A stretch of DNA of 64,000 bases from Bagarius yarrelli. Lineage: Eukaryota > Chordata > Actinopteri > Siluriformes > Sisoridae. Every line of letters starts with the position of its first letter. Within the stretch, counting starts at the first letter, position 1. The position numbers and the translations under genes are program-made. Below, in pieces: positions 44,382 through 57,972 of the stretch. The notes under the pieces are model-generated. The model ran no database searches, had not been told where the DNA came from, and was given only the letters and a program-made list of their open reading frames with translations. The stretch covers positions 2,155,940 through 2,219,939 of the forward strand of contig VCAZ01000036.1 of assembly GCA_005784505.1 (NCBI GenBank). The letters are read 5' to 3'.

Positions 44382-47300
44382 CATAATAGCAGTTTAATTG
44401 TTATTGTGTTGTACAAAAAGTCTATTATTTCAAATTTTTATAAAGAAGTCTTCATGGTCAAAGCTTAAAATTGTGCTCTGCTATAAAGTTTTCCAACATG
44501 GAAAAGTGGTAGCTCAGTGGTTTAGGTGTTGGTAGCTTGTGGTTTTGATTCCCATTAACACCATGTTACTACCACTGGGCCCTTGAGCAAGGCCCTTAAC
44601 CCCTTATTGCTAAGTTGTATAAAATGAGATAAATGTAAGTCGCTTCAAACAAGGATGTCTACCAAATGCTCTAAATGTAAAATGCAAAAAGGTTTCCAGA
44701 TCTTTGATTTTTATGCCTGAAAAAAGTTTTAAAATTAATGGAATAAATGTTGTAATAATTTATCGTTAACATTAAATACAACTATAGAAGTATATCCTGT
44801 TCATTGAATGTATAATAGGTGAAATATTTTTTGTTCTGCTGGTTAAAAATCTTTTCACGCCCAGATAGAAATCAATAAGTTAATCGGTTTTAATGTATTT
44901 ATATTTATTTATATATATTCTGTATGAAGGACCAAGAAATATTCATCCAATCAAAATGTTTGGTCCAGTCATAATGATTGGCTTTCCTACCTGCCTGTCA
45001 ACATATATACTGTATGTGTAAACCTCCGTGCACCCTCTTCACTTTACCTACTGCGGAACAGTATGGTTACAGTATTTCTTTTGGACAAGTAGGAATAGGA
45101 TGTGATTGGATTTTTTGGGTGTTTTTACAGTAACGAATAGTTTGTGTAGTTTGTAAATCTTTACGAAACTCAACTACAGCAGCAGTGTGGAATCGTGGAA
45201 AAAAGTTAAGTATTTAAGTACTGTTACTAACTTTATTTCAAGTATTTCTTACAAGTGAATGAAACATGATGTATTGTATAATGTCGTCTCTGGTCGTCTG
45301 GATGAGGAGGGTGGGATGTACGCTTTCAGTGCTATCAGGCTACAGTTAGCATTTTCCAAGATGTCTTACCGCACCTTTAATTATGCAAAAAAAGATGTGG
45401 TCAAAACAAAGTAAAGCTGTCTAATGGTTTGTTCTAAAAACTATCAGTAATTGTAACAGAAGGTGAATAAATGTGTGACTGTTCAGCTCCGTTCCTGCAA
45501 ACAGGGTCAGACAAAAAAACCCCAAAAAAACACATACTCTTCGGTCCAGTTTTGTTACTTTGGTCTTTCCAAGGTTGCCGTAGCAGCTCTGCTCCTGTTA
45601 ACATTCTCGTTACAAGTGCTCTAACTTATCACAGACTTGTCAAGGCAAAATGATTCTGCGGCTCCTCTGCCCTTTTCTTATCGCCCCTCTTTGCTGGTTG
45701 ACTGGCCAAATTTGCTGCCCGCCAGCTGATTCAATCACCTGGCTACAGCTCCGATTTAATTTCGTAGGTGAGACCATGCTTTTGTCAAGCCAGCCAGAGA
45801 TAAGAGCACAGCTTTTACAAGCCTTTTAAAAAAGAGCCCAGGCTGTCAGACAACTTTCTATCCACCTTCATAAATCTTCCTCTGTCCTGTCGCACCCCGT
45901 CCAGCTCCGTCCCTGCTAGCAGTCGGCAGACAGCGAGGTGACAAAGCTAAAGAGAAGATGACTGGATGGAAAAGTGGTAAATCATACGGCTTTTGAGCGA
46001 AGTAATTCAGCCAGCGCTGAACTTTCTGCCATGTTTTAGAGCTGTGAAGCTGTGTGCTTTACAAGGGCTTCTTTCTTCCAGGCAAGACATTAAAGATTCC
46101 TTTTTTTTATACTTCCAAGACATAGAAAGAAGGCATTCGATCACATCTTATCCCTAGAGATATTTTAATAATATATATTACAATGTGGATTTTTTTTTCC
46201 CAATACTTCTAATACTCACATCTAAAAGCACATCTCAATTTTGTTTTTCCTTTTTAGCCACAGATTCACATATCTAGATTCTCAGATTCTAAAAAATCCA
46301 TTTTCCTTTTTTAGTCTGATAGTAAAAGAGGCAGACTTTGATCAGTCTTAAATGTCAATATTGACTGAGTAAGCACTGTGGATTAAAAGAACACAACGAA
46401 CCCCAAATGATTCCACCAGGCGCCTCAGTCTGTTTTTAACGATGCTCTTACTGGGGAGATGTTGTTTTTTTTTTTATTTGGAGCTCACATCCAAGCCTTC
46501 AAGCTGTGAAAATCAAATCCAGCCAACGCAAGAGTAATCAACTCCATTTAATTACTATTCTGCTATTAATTTTTTTTTTTTTTTTTTTTTCACACACACA
46601 CACAGAATATACTTCTGAGAAGATAGTATTTATTTTATAGCTGGCTTAAATCTCAGAAAACGGATGGAGAAAAAAATTGAGAATGCATCTACAGGGTGTC
46701 CCATAAGTTTTCATACATAAGATAAATAATTTTTTTTTATATAAACTATTTTTCCAGATCCCCAAATCTTATCACTTTTGGTTTTTTATCTTTGGAAGCA
46801 TTTGCAGGCGATGGCTTATCAGGAAAAGATACAAAACCTGAATCATCTCAAGGAACATATCACCAACGCTATTACAATCATAACCCCAGCTGTGCTTATA
46901 CATGTTCTTCGGCAGTGGAGGACACACATCCAAATGTGTTTTAAAAACTATGGTAGCCATGTGGAGCATATTATATAAAAAAAAAATATTTTTGGATTTT
47001 TCTTATGTCTGGGACATCCTGTACATTCATAGCTAAATGAAGAGTTATATATTTGCATGAATCTTTTACAAGTGAAATCGCCTCATACTGTTCAATAAAC
47101 CGGTTTGCTTCAATCAGAGCTGCAGGACACAGAGAAAAATTTAATTTCACAGCACCTTAATCTAATTTGTAAGCTGCTTCAAAAAACATATTGGACCAAA
47201 GGACAAAAAATAGGATGTAAAATCTCCAGTATAAGGCAAAGCTTTTGCTTTATTGTTTATATGGACGGAAATGAGAATAAATCTCATTTGAAGTTCTGAA

Positions 47301-50300
47301 AAAAAAAAAGAATCGGAAGTAAAAAAACATAAAAACATTTCATTTCGCAGGCTTTGGCTGGGACAATTGCAGAGGTGGGCTGAGGAACCAAAATCTGTAC
47401 TCAAGAAAAAGTACAAGTACTTATAGCAATATTTACTCAAGTAAGAGTAAAAGTAACAATTTTAATAGTTACTGGAGTAAGAGTAAAAAAGAATCGGGTG
47501 AAAAAACTACTTCAAGTAGTTAGTTACTAGTTACGTCTGATCTGATTGACACGAAGAAAAAACCCTACATTTTAAACTACTTGAAGTATAAATGCAGGAC
47601 GTCAGTTTGCTGTTCAGTTTTTATAGTTTTGTGTTGATTGGATATTAAACGTGCAGAACGTTTAGAATAAATGTGTTGTTTGTAGGGTTTAAAAGATATT
47701 TCGCATTTTTTGCATGAAAGCACATATGAGAGAAAATATTCGGTCAGTGGTTTTACAATAAGGTTAAAGTGGCCATAGATACCAAATGATTATTAATAGG
47801 GTTCAAATAGATGCCATTTTGACAAGTGTTTTTTGAGGTTAGCGCTGGAATTCTTGTTTGTTCGTGAATATCAGTTTGTTTTGTTGCACACAGCATTCAT
47901 TGCGTTGTAAAACTTTTCCTTTTTGAAATCATAGACTGAACTTGAGGACACTGACGATGATCTGCCAAACTTAAGCAGGAGATTTGTAGCAGCCTCTCGC
48001 AAAGCAGCCTCTCCAAAGTCTCGCAAACGATTCATATAAACTAATTATTTTGGAAAAATCTCATATCGATTACTGTTTAACAGTAACCAAGGAACGCCGC
48101 TAAATGTAGCGAAGTGAAAGTAAATTTTTTGCATCTTCTTTTCCTTAACATCTCATAAACCTTCACTAATGAGCAGCATCCAAAAAAACGGCCCCTCTCG
48201 AATGAGACACCACTTTTCCAACGTTAATTGTAAATTGATTAGCGGAGACATGGTAAATAAAGAGAGGAGGCAAAAACAAACCTAATCACAGCAAGAGATG
48301 TGGGGCATGAGACCATTTCTTAAAGAATAGTGCCAAACGACTACGCTTAGATCGCCTCACAGATGGTTGTATTCTTTTTTTTTTGTGGGTACTCACCGAA
48401 ACACTTGCTCTGATTGGTGGCCCGGTCCACAAAGACTTTGGCAGAGATGACGTTGCCAAAGGGCAAAAACATCTGCATGAGCTCGGCATCCCCAAATTCC
48501 TGCGGCAGGTGGTAGATAAACAGGTTACAGCCTTCAGGCCCTGAAACAGGAAGGGGAAAAAACAGACATTGTTCATGACTAGACAAACACCAAAGAGTAT
48601 TTAAAAATAGATTTATGAGATTCTTATGAAAGCGTGTGCATGTAATAAAAGACATAATGAATAATAAAAATCACAATTGCACAACTAAAATTATAAAATT
48701 GAGGTCGACATCTTAATGTTAATAAAGAAAATAGAAAAGTGTGACTTGTTTGTAAAAAAAGTTTCATATTGGAGTTTAAGCGTCTTGCTCAGTGGCCCAG
48801 CGATGGTAACCTGGTGGTACTGGGAACCGAACCCACAATCTTGACAGTCCAGCACTTTAACCACTAAGCTATCCCACTATTTTATACTTTTGTACAGGTG
48901 CTATAATGTTTTAGAGGCTGTTCCGGATCAGACTGTTATAAATGGATTTTAGGTTTATCGGTGTGTGTTAAATTAAGAAAATTGTTGGGAATCTTAAAGC
49001 TGTACATGTCCTGTTTTATATGTGTGTTTTATTTATGGGATAGTAATGACATGCTGTCATGTTTTAATGTCTTAGGTAAAACAGGGCATCACATTGTGTT
49101 ATAGTTACTTGGCCGCTTTGAATGGATGCCCGCTCAAGAAGACGTATGACTGACAGGTAAAGCAACCAATGAGGTTTTGTATTGTGCCGCGTCACTAAGT
49201 GCCTTAAGCAAAACTCTTAAACGTCTTTTAAACAAAATCCAGAATGTGAAGATCTTGATTAATCCGTATTGCCACATAAGTAAACACAAAATCTCACTTC
49301 TTCGTCCAGACAGTTTTGGGTTGTTTCCAGATGCACTGTGAGATGGTGCCATAACAATAGCTCGTCTCTCAACGTAGACAAAACAAAGGAGATTGTTGTC
49401 AACTTCCTTAAAAAGTGGGCTAAACACTCCATCCCTGCTCATCAATATCTCAGTAGTTTATAGAGTCAGTAATACCCGGTTTTCTGGAAGTACACATTTC
49501 TGCTAAACTTACCTGGACTACCAACACTAACCCCACTGTGAAAAAGGCGGAACAAAACTTCCTGCAGAGCCTCTACTAATGTTAATAATCTATCTCACCC
49601 CTCACACAGTTTATTTAAGCTTCTGCCATCAGACTGATTGTTCCAAAGCATCAGGACCCACGCTACAAGGTTCTGCAACAGCGCTAAACATCCTGGTGCC
49701 ACCCATCACCTCTCTTCCACCTGCTTAACTGTGCACTATGCACATTATTGGCCCCTTAGTGGACATTAACAAACAACCAAACTCAGTCACTTTACTATAC
49801 AGGTGTTTATTATACACATGTAGTAGGGATGAGACACAAGACTGGGTTCAGTAGAATGAGACTAGACTAGATTTTTTAAAAGAAATCCTCAATGATGAAA
49901 TACAGGGGAAATAGTCTGGGACAAAATGCATTTTGAAATCAACTTGTACATAAATTAAACTTTTATTAATTTTTTTTTAATGAATTATATGTGGTAATTA
50001 ACAGCATATAAACACTGTGCAAAATGTTTTGCCACAAACTTTTTTTGCCATGACCGTTATTAATATGTGTGCTTTTAATGTGAGTCGAACGTCACTGAAT
50101 AAGCAACGGTGGTATGTTACGTCAACTCAGGTGGACACCAACAGCGAAAGATAACTTACAATAGATGCGTATTTAGATTTTTTTTTTTTTTACTGTAACA
50201 AACGTTTGAGACCCAAATAAGAGGCAGAGGCAGTTTTAACAGTTAACGATTCATCTTTTTTTTTTCAGTACCGCATGCTGCGCACACATGCACACAGACA

Positions 50301-53300
50301 CAAAGACGGCTTTGCCGACCTTTAAATATGATGTAAAAGCAACATATTATTCATTTTCATCTATTCGTTTATTGATTATCGCACTGTTTTTACTTCCTTT
50401 TCTGGTTAGTACGTACACATTGGGTTGTTTGCGGTGTATAGTGTAAATGCAGATATCAGATATGGATCAGTTTTAAAAGATAATATAAGCAGGTCAACAA
50501 AAAAATCGGATATAGTCACCAAATCGGAAATGAGCATTAGGACCTGCAGTGAAAATGCACTCTTTGTGTTGTCTGTCATTCTTTTAACGTTTCTTATTAA
50601 CCCCGGAAAAGTGTGACACACAAATGATTTAAATGTGGCGGGGCATCTTCTACTGTAACATTTTCGCAAGAGCAGTTAGAGATCTCGTCACAGCCCTATT
50701 TCCGTAGTAATGTAATTTTGTTTCTTTTGCATACTGTGTATGTGGAAAAATGACAATAAATTTGAGTATTTAAGTGTTAATCAATGGTTCAAGGTCTGAA
50801 ACATAGACGTGTAATATTTGGTATCTAGGTTTCGTGCCAGAAGCATGTCATTCCTTTAAAGTTAAAAATATTACAATCTATCAATAGCCTCAATAAGTGC
50901 ATCTAACTGATGTTTTCCCCTTTGTCTCCAAAGGCAACAAGATTCTATTTTAAAACTAAATTCCTAGATCTTCTGTTCATATCTCCAGGCCTTTTTGCGA
51001 TGAAAGATTTTTTTTTTTTAACTGCGCATCCTAAAACTATTTTTTCTCACTTTTTTTCTCTTTTTTTTCCCCTGTCACTTCTTCTCCCCTGCTAATTCTG
51101 ACTAGAAAATATACAGGCAGAATGGGGCAGGCAATTATCACCTTTTTATCATGGATGGGCGGGGCTACCCTTACCTTCACGCTGTTGCTGGGAGATGATG
51201 GTTGGTTGCTGGGGAAACGCTTGGCTGATTGGCGCATAGGCGGCAGGATAGGCTGCTGTTGCGAGGAGACACAAGAAGATGAGGAAAGAGAGATAAAGAG
51301 TGAGAAAAAAAGATAGAGAGAAAGTGAGTGAGTGAGAAAGAGGAAGGAGAGAGAGAAACAGAGCAGAGGGTATTTGCATTAGTACACCAGGATTTTACAC
51401 AACAATTTAAATTATTATTTCACTATTCAGGCTTTCCAGATGTTTGGTGAAATAAATTGTGTCCCCGTAGTTCAGCAGCTGGTAAAAATAAACTGGTCGA
51501 AAGGTTTTTTTTAATAGACATCATCCTCCCAAAGGTACTGCAAAGAAGACACGGGCACTGAATTAAGTTCTTATCTAGTAAATTGGCTTTTATTTACTCC
51601 GTCATTGTGGACGCAATTCTGCATGCTGAACAACTGCTGTTTTACCCCACAGACTTACTGGCCTTAAAATCGATTTAATATGAGATGAGGATGATGAAGA
51701 GAAATCATGATAATCCAAGTTAGGATTACGTCCAATAACTGGAAGTGATTTATTTCAGACATAAGGAGCTCTCAGTCAGTAAGTAAGTGGATCATTAATT
51801 CATTGAAGCTATTCTGAGCTTTTTTTTCCTTATGCTGCATAAAGAAGGTATTGTTGAAGTAGTTAAAATGGGGCAGTAACTAGACAAGTAAACATTTTAT
51901 AAAAGTTTCTTAGGGTATATTTCTTTTATGATACTATAAAGACCCCATTAGACAGAGTAACCTAGATTTATCTTATTCTTTTTTTCTACAACTAAGCAAT
52001 TAGTATTAGGAGCCTTGTCTAAGGGTCGGGCAGTGACAGTTTGGTTATTCTGTATATTGACCCAGAAGTGCACAACACAACGGAAAAGCAAACATAAGTT
52101 TACAAAGCAAACATAAGAAGCAAACATAAGTTTACAACACAACGGAATCAAGATGAAACACAACAGAGGCAAGCCAAAACACTACAAGAACAAAGCCAAA
52201 ACAAAACACAACTGACACAAGCCAAAACACAACAGAAAAAGCCAAATCATAACAGAAAAAGCCAAATCATAACAGAATGAAGCCAAAACACAAAATAATC
52301 AAGCCAAAACACAACTAAAACTAGCCAAAACACAGAGGAATTATGCCAAAACACACCAAAATCAAGCTGAAACTACAGATTCAAGCAAAAACACAACGAA
52401 ATCAAGCCCCAGTGTAATGGAATTTAAAAAGCAAACATCAATAACCGCCACCTGTAGTACAGAAAGTGGGAAGATTATTAAAACTACATATAAAAAGATA
52501 ATAATCGTGTTCATCTTTGTCAAGTTTTTTTTTGTTTTCACATTAGGAAAGTTGTGCATATTCACTTAAAGGTGTTGCAAGTCTGAGTTTAACATTCAGA
52601 TTATTAATTGTATGGTGTTTAAAAAAATTCTATATTACAACACCAGGGGTGGCCTTAAAAAAGATGTTGAAATAGATGAAAATTAGGGACTAAGCAAAAA
52701 ATATCTTTTTTTAACTTTAGAATATAAGAAAATAAACAATATACTGATAACAAAACAACAATATATAGATTAGAAAAATAGAAAGAAAACTAATTATAAT
52801 AAAATATATTGCTATTATTTGCTGCAAGAGTAGAGTCAGTAGTTCCTATTATTGCGTTCATATCACTCCTTATACTAAATATAGGCGAAGTGGTGGCGCA
52901 GTGGTTTAGGTGTTAGACTGCTAATTAGAAGATCGGGGTTCAATCCTAGAACAACTAAGTTGCCACTGCTGGGCCCCTAAGCACGGCCCCTAACCCACAA
53001 TTGCTCTGTTGTATAAAAGAGAGAAATGTGAGTCGGCGTCTGCCAAAATGCTGTAAATGTAGATCTCATAGACCAGGCTTTTCAGATTGGTTAAACTTAT
53101 TAACTGAGTTTAATTTTTAAAAGAAATTAAAGAGAAGAAATGAGCTTATATATAATTTAAATAGATTTATAAATTTAACACAATGTACTGTACTTTCACT
53201 AGAGTCTGACACTCAAATAGCAAAGAATTGTTTCATAAAATCTTTACAGCAAAAGACCATCTGATTTGATGCTCACCGTTCTAAACAAAACTCTCACAAC

Positions 53301-56300
53301 TCCAAGACATCATGGCATGAACTGTATCCAAACCAGTTACACTAATCTGCTGTAAAATATTTATGATATTATACTTTCTGAAGGTTGTTTATTTTCAGTT
53401 GGTGCTGTGCTGTATGGGAAATTTAGGATTTGCCCTCAGTGTAGCAGAGTCATCCTTGAGACCACCTTTGATAACAACAAAATCTGTTTCATTTCGTCTG
53501 GAAGTCATTTCCTCAGTCGATCAGAATTCAAAACTTGGAAGAGGATGTAAACTGTTTTTTCCCCTCAACTAACACACTAGCAGTTGTTTGGATAGCAACA
53601 TTAAGAAACCAGGTGGAGATCCAGACGCTATGTGTGGCATTCTGATCTCAGGTCTTATTACTGTAACAGCCATTTCTGATAGAGTTTGCAAAGCAATTCC
53701 CAGTGCTGAAGATTAGAGAGGAAGAAGATGAGAAGAAAACAAAAGAAAAGCACCTGCATAGTGTTGCACGCCGGCGTATGCTTGCTGGAGAGGGTCAGTC
53801 ACTGTCGGGCTCTGTGCTGTACAGAGTAATACAGGAAAGGTTACACAAACAAACTGGAGAAGACTGTCTCATGTACATGAGGCGGAGTAAAGTTTTGTTT
53901 CTTTGTATAGCCCAGCTTAGGAAGTTGAGGTTTGAGCACAAAGCAAAAAGTTTAAGGGGACCAACAAGGGCAGCTTGGAGGTGTTGGAGCTTGTGGCCCT
54001 TATCATTTGTGACCCAAAACCTTAACCGATTGAACAACCAGCCACTCCCTATAGAGACATTAAAAAAGAAACACTGACAGAAAAAAATAACATTTACCAT
54101 TTTCTGGCATTTGTCAAGCACCTTTAACTATAGTGACTTACATTTATCTTGTGTTTTTTTTTACAATTGAGGGTTAAGGGTCCGGCAGGGGCAATTTGGG
54201 GAAGTGGTGGCTCAGTGGTTAAGTTATTGGACTAATATCTGGAAGATCGGGAATCGTTTCCCAGCACCAACAAGTGCTAGGCCCCTGAGCAAAGCCCTTA
54301 ACCCCTAATTGCTCAGTTGTATAGAAGAGATAAGGGGCTAGAGGGAGTCTTTACAGTAAATGCCGTAAATGTAAATTTGGTGGTGCTGGGAATGGCACCA
54401 ATAACTTTCTGGTCAACAGTCCAACACCTTAACTGGTGAACTACTATTCTTTCCAATATTACAGGAAGATAAAAACAGAATAAACATTTTGTACACTATG
54501 CTATTTTAGTTTGGGAACTTTGGATCTAAGCACAGTGCCGAAAGAGTTAAGTGCTTTTTATGAGTGCTTAACAGTGACAGCACGAATCCCTAAATTTCCT
54601 CGACCCAGAGTCTTAACTGCTTAAGCCATCAAATCTCTCATATAGAAGCATTAAGGAGAGATGTTCCACAAAACACAGTAATCAATCAAAAATTTGAATA
54701 ACTGATATGTAGAGAAAGTCATCCAGGATGAACAGCTAGAAATATAAAAAGATCTGTTCCAGCAGTTCTATAAAACAGGCTCCATAGTCATGAGTTACCT
54801 GGATAGGGATGAATTCCATTGGTGTAAATGGGTTCAGAGGCTGGCTGGCCATTGCTTTGAGGAGGCAGTGCGCTAAAGCCGTTCACCCCGATCGGAGCAG
54901 CAAGGCTGGGCACTGCTGTGGCACTGATGCCTGGAGGTGTGCTGGTGCCTAAAATATACACCGATTTTTTTTAGTGCCAGTGTGAGACAAATCTACAAAC
55001 AAACACACACTTTTTACAATACCAGTAAAAAGTATTACGATTAATATTACTATGTAGTTTAATATTTGATAAGTTAGTCTAAGCAATATATTGTGGGGTG
55101 TTTAACTATATAAAATCAAAGATTATGTTAATATTGAATATTTCAAAACTTTTTTTTTAATCACAATTAGATACCCGGATTAAATATTTAGTGATTAAAA
55201 ATATTTTGTAGAATCCAAATAACAGGATATTATTATAAAATATTATTTACGATTAACCAAATAATAACAAAACAGCATCTTGATCTGATCTTGAGTAAAA
55301 AAATAATGACATTATATATTCAACCAAAAAATATATTCAAACAGGACAACAACTTATAATAATCACATAACTTAAAGAATGTATGCATTTTCATTAATAA
55401 GCAATTTTGACAAAATGATAAAAATAAGTTTAGTCTGATTATAATAATTATTTAATCTAAAACAATTTTTAAAATAATTTTGGATATTATAAAATAATGA
55501 TTTAATGTAAAATATCATATTAACACTTTAGCATTCACAATTGTCAAACATTTATAATCCTTCTTTCTATATTGTCGAGCCCTGAATGTAATCAACCTCA
55601 ATAATTTTTGAGTAGACTGTTATAAAACAATTATATCTATGTTATTACACTGTAATTACAAATAGGGCTTGTTAAAGACATACTTTTACTTACTGGAACA
55701 AAATTCAAGATTTCAGATTTGATTTTTTATTGTTTGCTCTGTAGCTTAAAAGATGCATATTTTTCAAGCGTTACTGCAATCGTTACGCAAAAATATCTTT
55801 AGCCAAAAAAAAAAAAAAAGAAATCAGTCTTAAAATTCAGCTGAGCTGCCAAGCCTGGAAACAATCTGCTCGCACCGAACAGACAGCACCTTCTGCTTGC
55901 AAGAAGTTCATGAACACCACAGCAGTTTGCAAACACCTGCCTGACTCATCAGGGAGGAAAAGGAGATGCAGCGACGCGAGGACTGATTGGCTTTTTCAAC
56001 ATGTTGCTAAAACCTGTTGTCTTCCATTGTTGGCAGATGATTAATTGGTGTTTAATGATTCCACGTTAATGAAATTTTACTTTATTGATAGATGTTTGTT
56101 AAGAGATGAAGTTGCCATTAAGCTTTTACCCACACATTGGAAAGAACATCATCTCTACGTAGTATTTGTAAGATAGCGCTACATCAGGATGCGTAAAATC
56201 ATTTCAGGGTTTATAATTTAGTAAATATGTCCAAAAGGGCTGCGGCTAACACTTATTTTAGCAATTGATTATTCTATTAATCAGAATAAAACATACTAAT

Positions 56301-57931
56301 TTGATAGCACATACTTGTTTCAATCAACATTTTTATTGCTGGAATTGCTTATTATTTATTGCTTTAAATAAGGCAAACATTACAGCCTAAAGCTAAGACA
56401 TAAATCAAAATGATACCAATAAAATAACAATGCAATTATACAGCTACATCTTAAGCAAGACATAAGGCGTTACTGTCAGAGGCAATATGATTAGACAGGA
56501 AGGAAAATTGGAAAAAGTGTCCATACACATAAAATTTCTAAACAAAGAAGATTTATTTGCATTGTTAGAGTATAAACACTATTAACTATCTCTCTACATC
56601 AAAATTTTCTTTTTTTTTTTGTATTCGAATTACTCGAGTTACTAAATTTATTTAAGCTCTAATATCCATCGTTTTGGGAACGCCGCCCTTCATCATCACC
56701 CCTTTCTTTTTTAATTATAAATAAACATGTTTGGTCAACTTTACCATTCAAATGGACTAACCAATACTGGAATACTTCACAATCCTGTGAATTAAGAGTG
56801 GCATTAAAAGTAGTAAAATATAAAGAGAAATCTATAAAAAATACACAATCATTATGACAGAATTAAATGGAAATTTATAAAAAGAATTATAAAATTTCTT
56901 TCTTCCTAAAATCTTTAAAAACTTTAGCTAACACAAGTACCTGTTGAACATTAGCATGATTGGGTAAATGTGTAGTGGATTTTTTAGGTATTTTAGTCAT
57001 TATATTTCAGAAGACAGAATAAAATGTATGGTACATCTATTTAAAAGTGTATATGTATCCGATAGATGAAAAATACGTATATAAAACAAGGTTTTAAACA
57101 TATTAAGCCGTAAAATTAGTAACAGTGAAATAAGTTGCTGGAAAAAGATAACTGTAAACTGAATTTAGTTCCAGATCTGTTTGTTGATGTTTGGATTCTT
57201 CATTAGTCATTTTAAAGATATTACACATTGTGGGCCACTGTAGTGTACATTCAGGGGGTGGAGCTTTGGGAACACGGACTGGACTACATTGAATGTTGAA
57301 CAGATGTAGAATTAGAATTAAATGTAGAATTAAACAAAAAAATAACGATTTATAGGTTATATATTTTCCAAAACTTTAACAAACATTTGGAAATTTGATG
57401 TTAGTGGGACACAAATTGATCAATCATGAAATCACCAATAATTATCTTGTTAATACATATTTTTATTAAAGGTTTGGGTTTGTATTAATCACATTAGTTG
57501 AAGGCTATTCTGTACATTTTTTATTTTTTTTAAAGACTTGGCATATTTCCATGTTTAGTTTCACTACAAAGATCTCAAGACTTCAGACAGGAACAGACCA
57601 GAATGCTATAAAGTAAATATCAGAAGAACATCCAGGCAGAATGATTCACTAATCCTGAGTGTCATTCGATTAGACACAGGGACTTAGGCATTTTCCTCAG
57701 TCGATGGTCCCATCTAATCTCAGGTTTGTTGGTTTTGACTGGACGTTTTTTAGCTTCTTAGCTCATGATTTTTTTTTTCTTTGTAGGAGTGAAGGGCATT
57801 TAAGCCATGTAGGATTAAATTTGATAGGTATAACCTTAGCAGTGTAGGCTTTAGGGATTACAAATGCACGAAAAAGAACAGAAAAAAAACAGGTAAAGTG
57901 AAAGAAGAAGGGGGGTGAAGGACACTATTTA

Positions 57932-57972
<41 letters not shown>

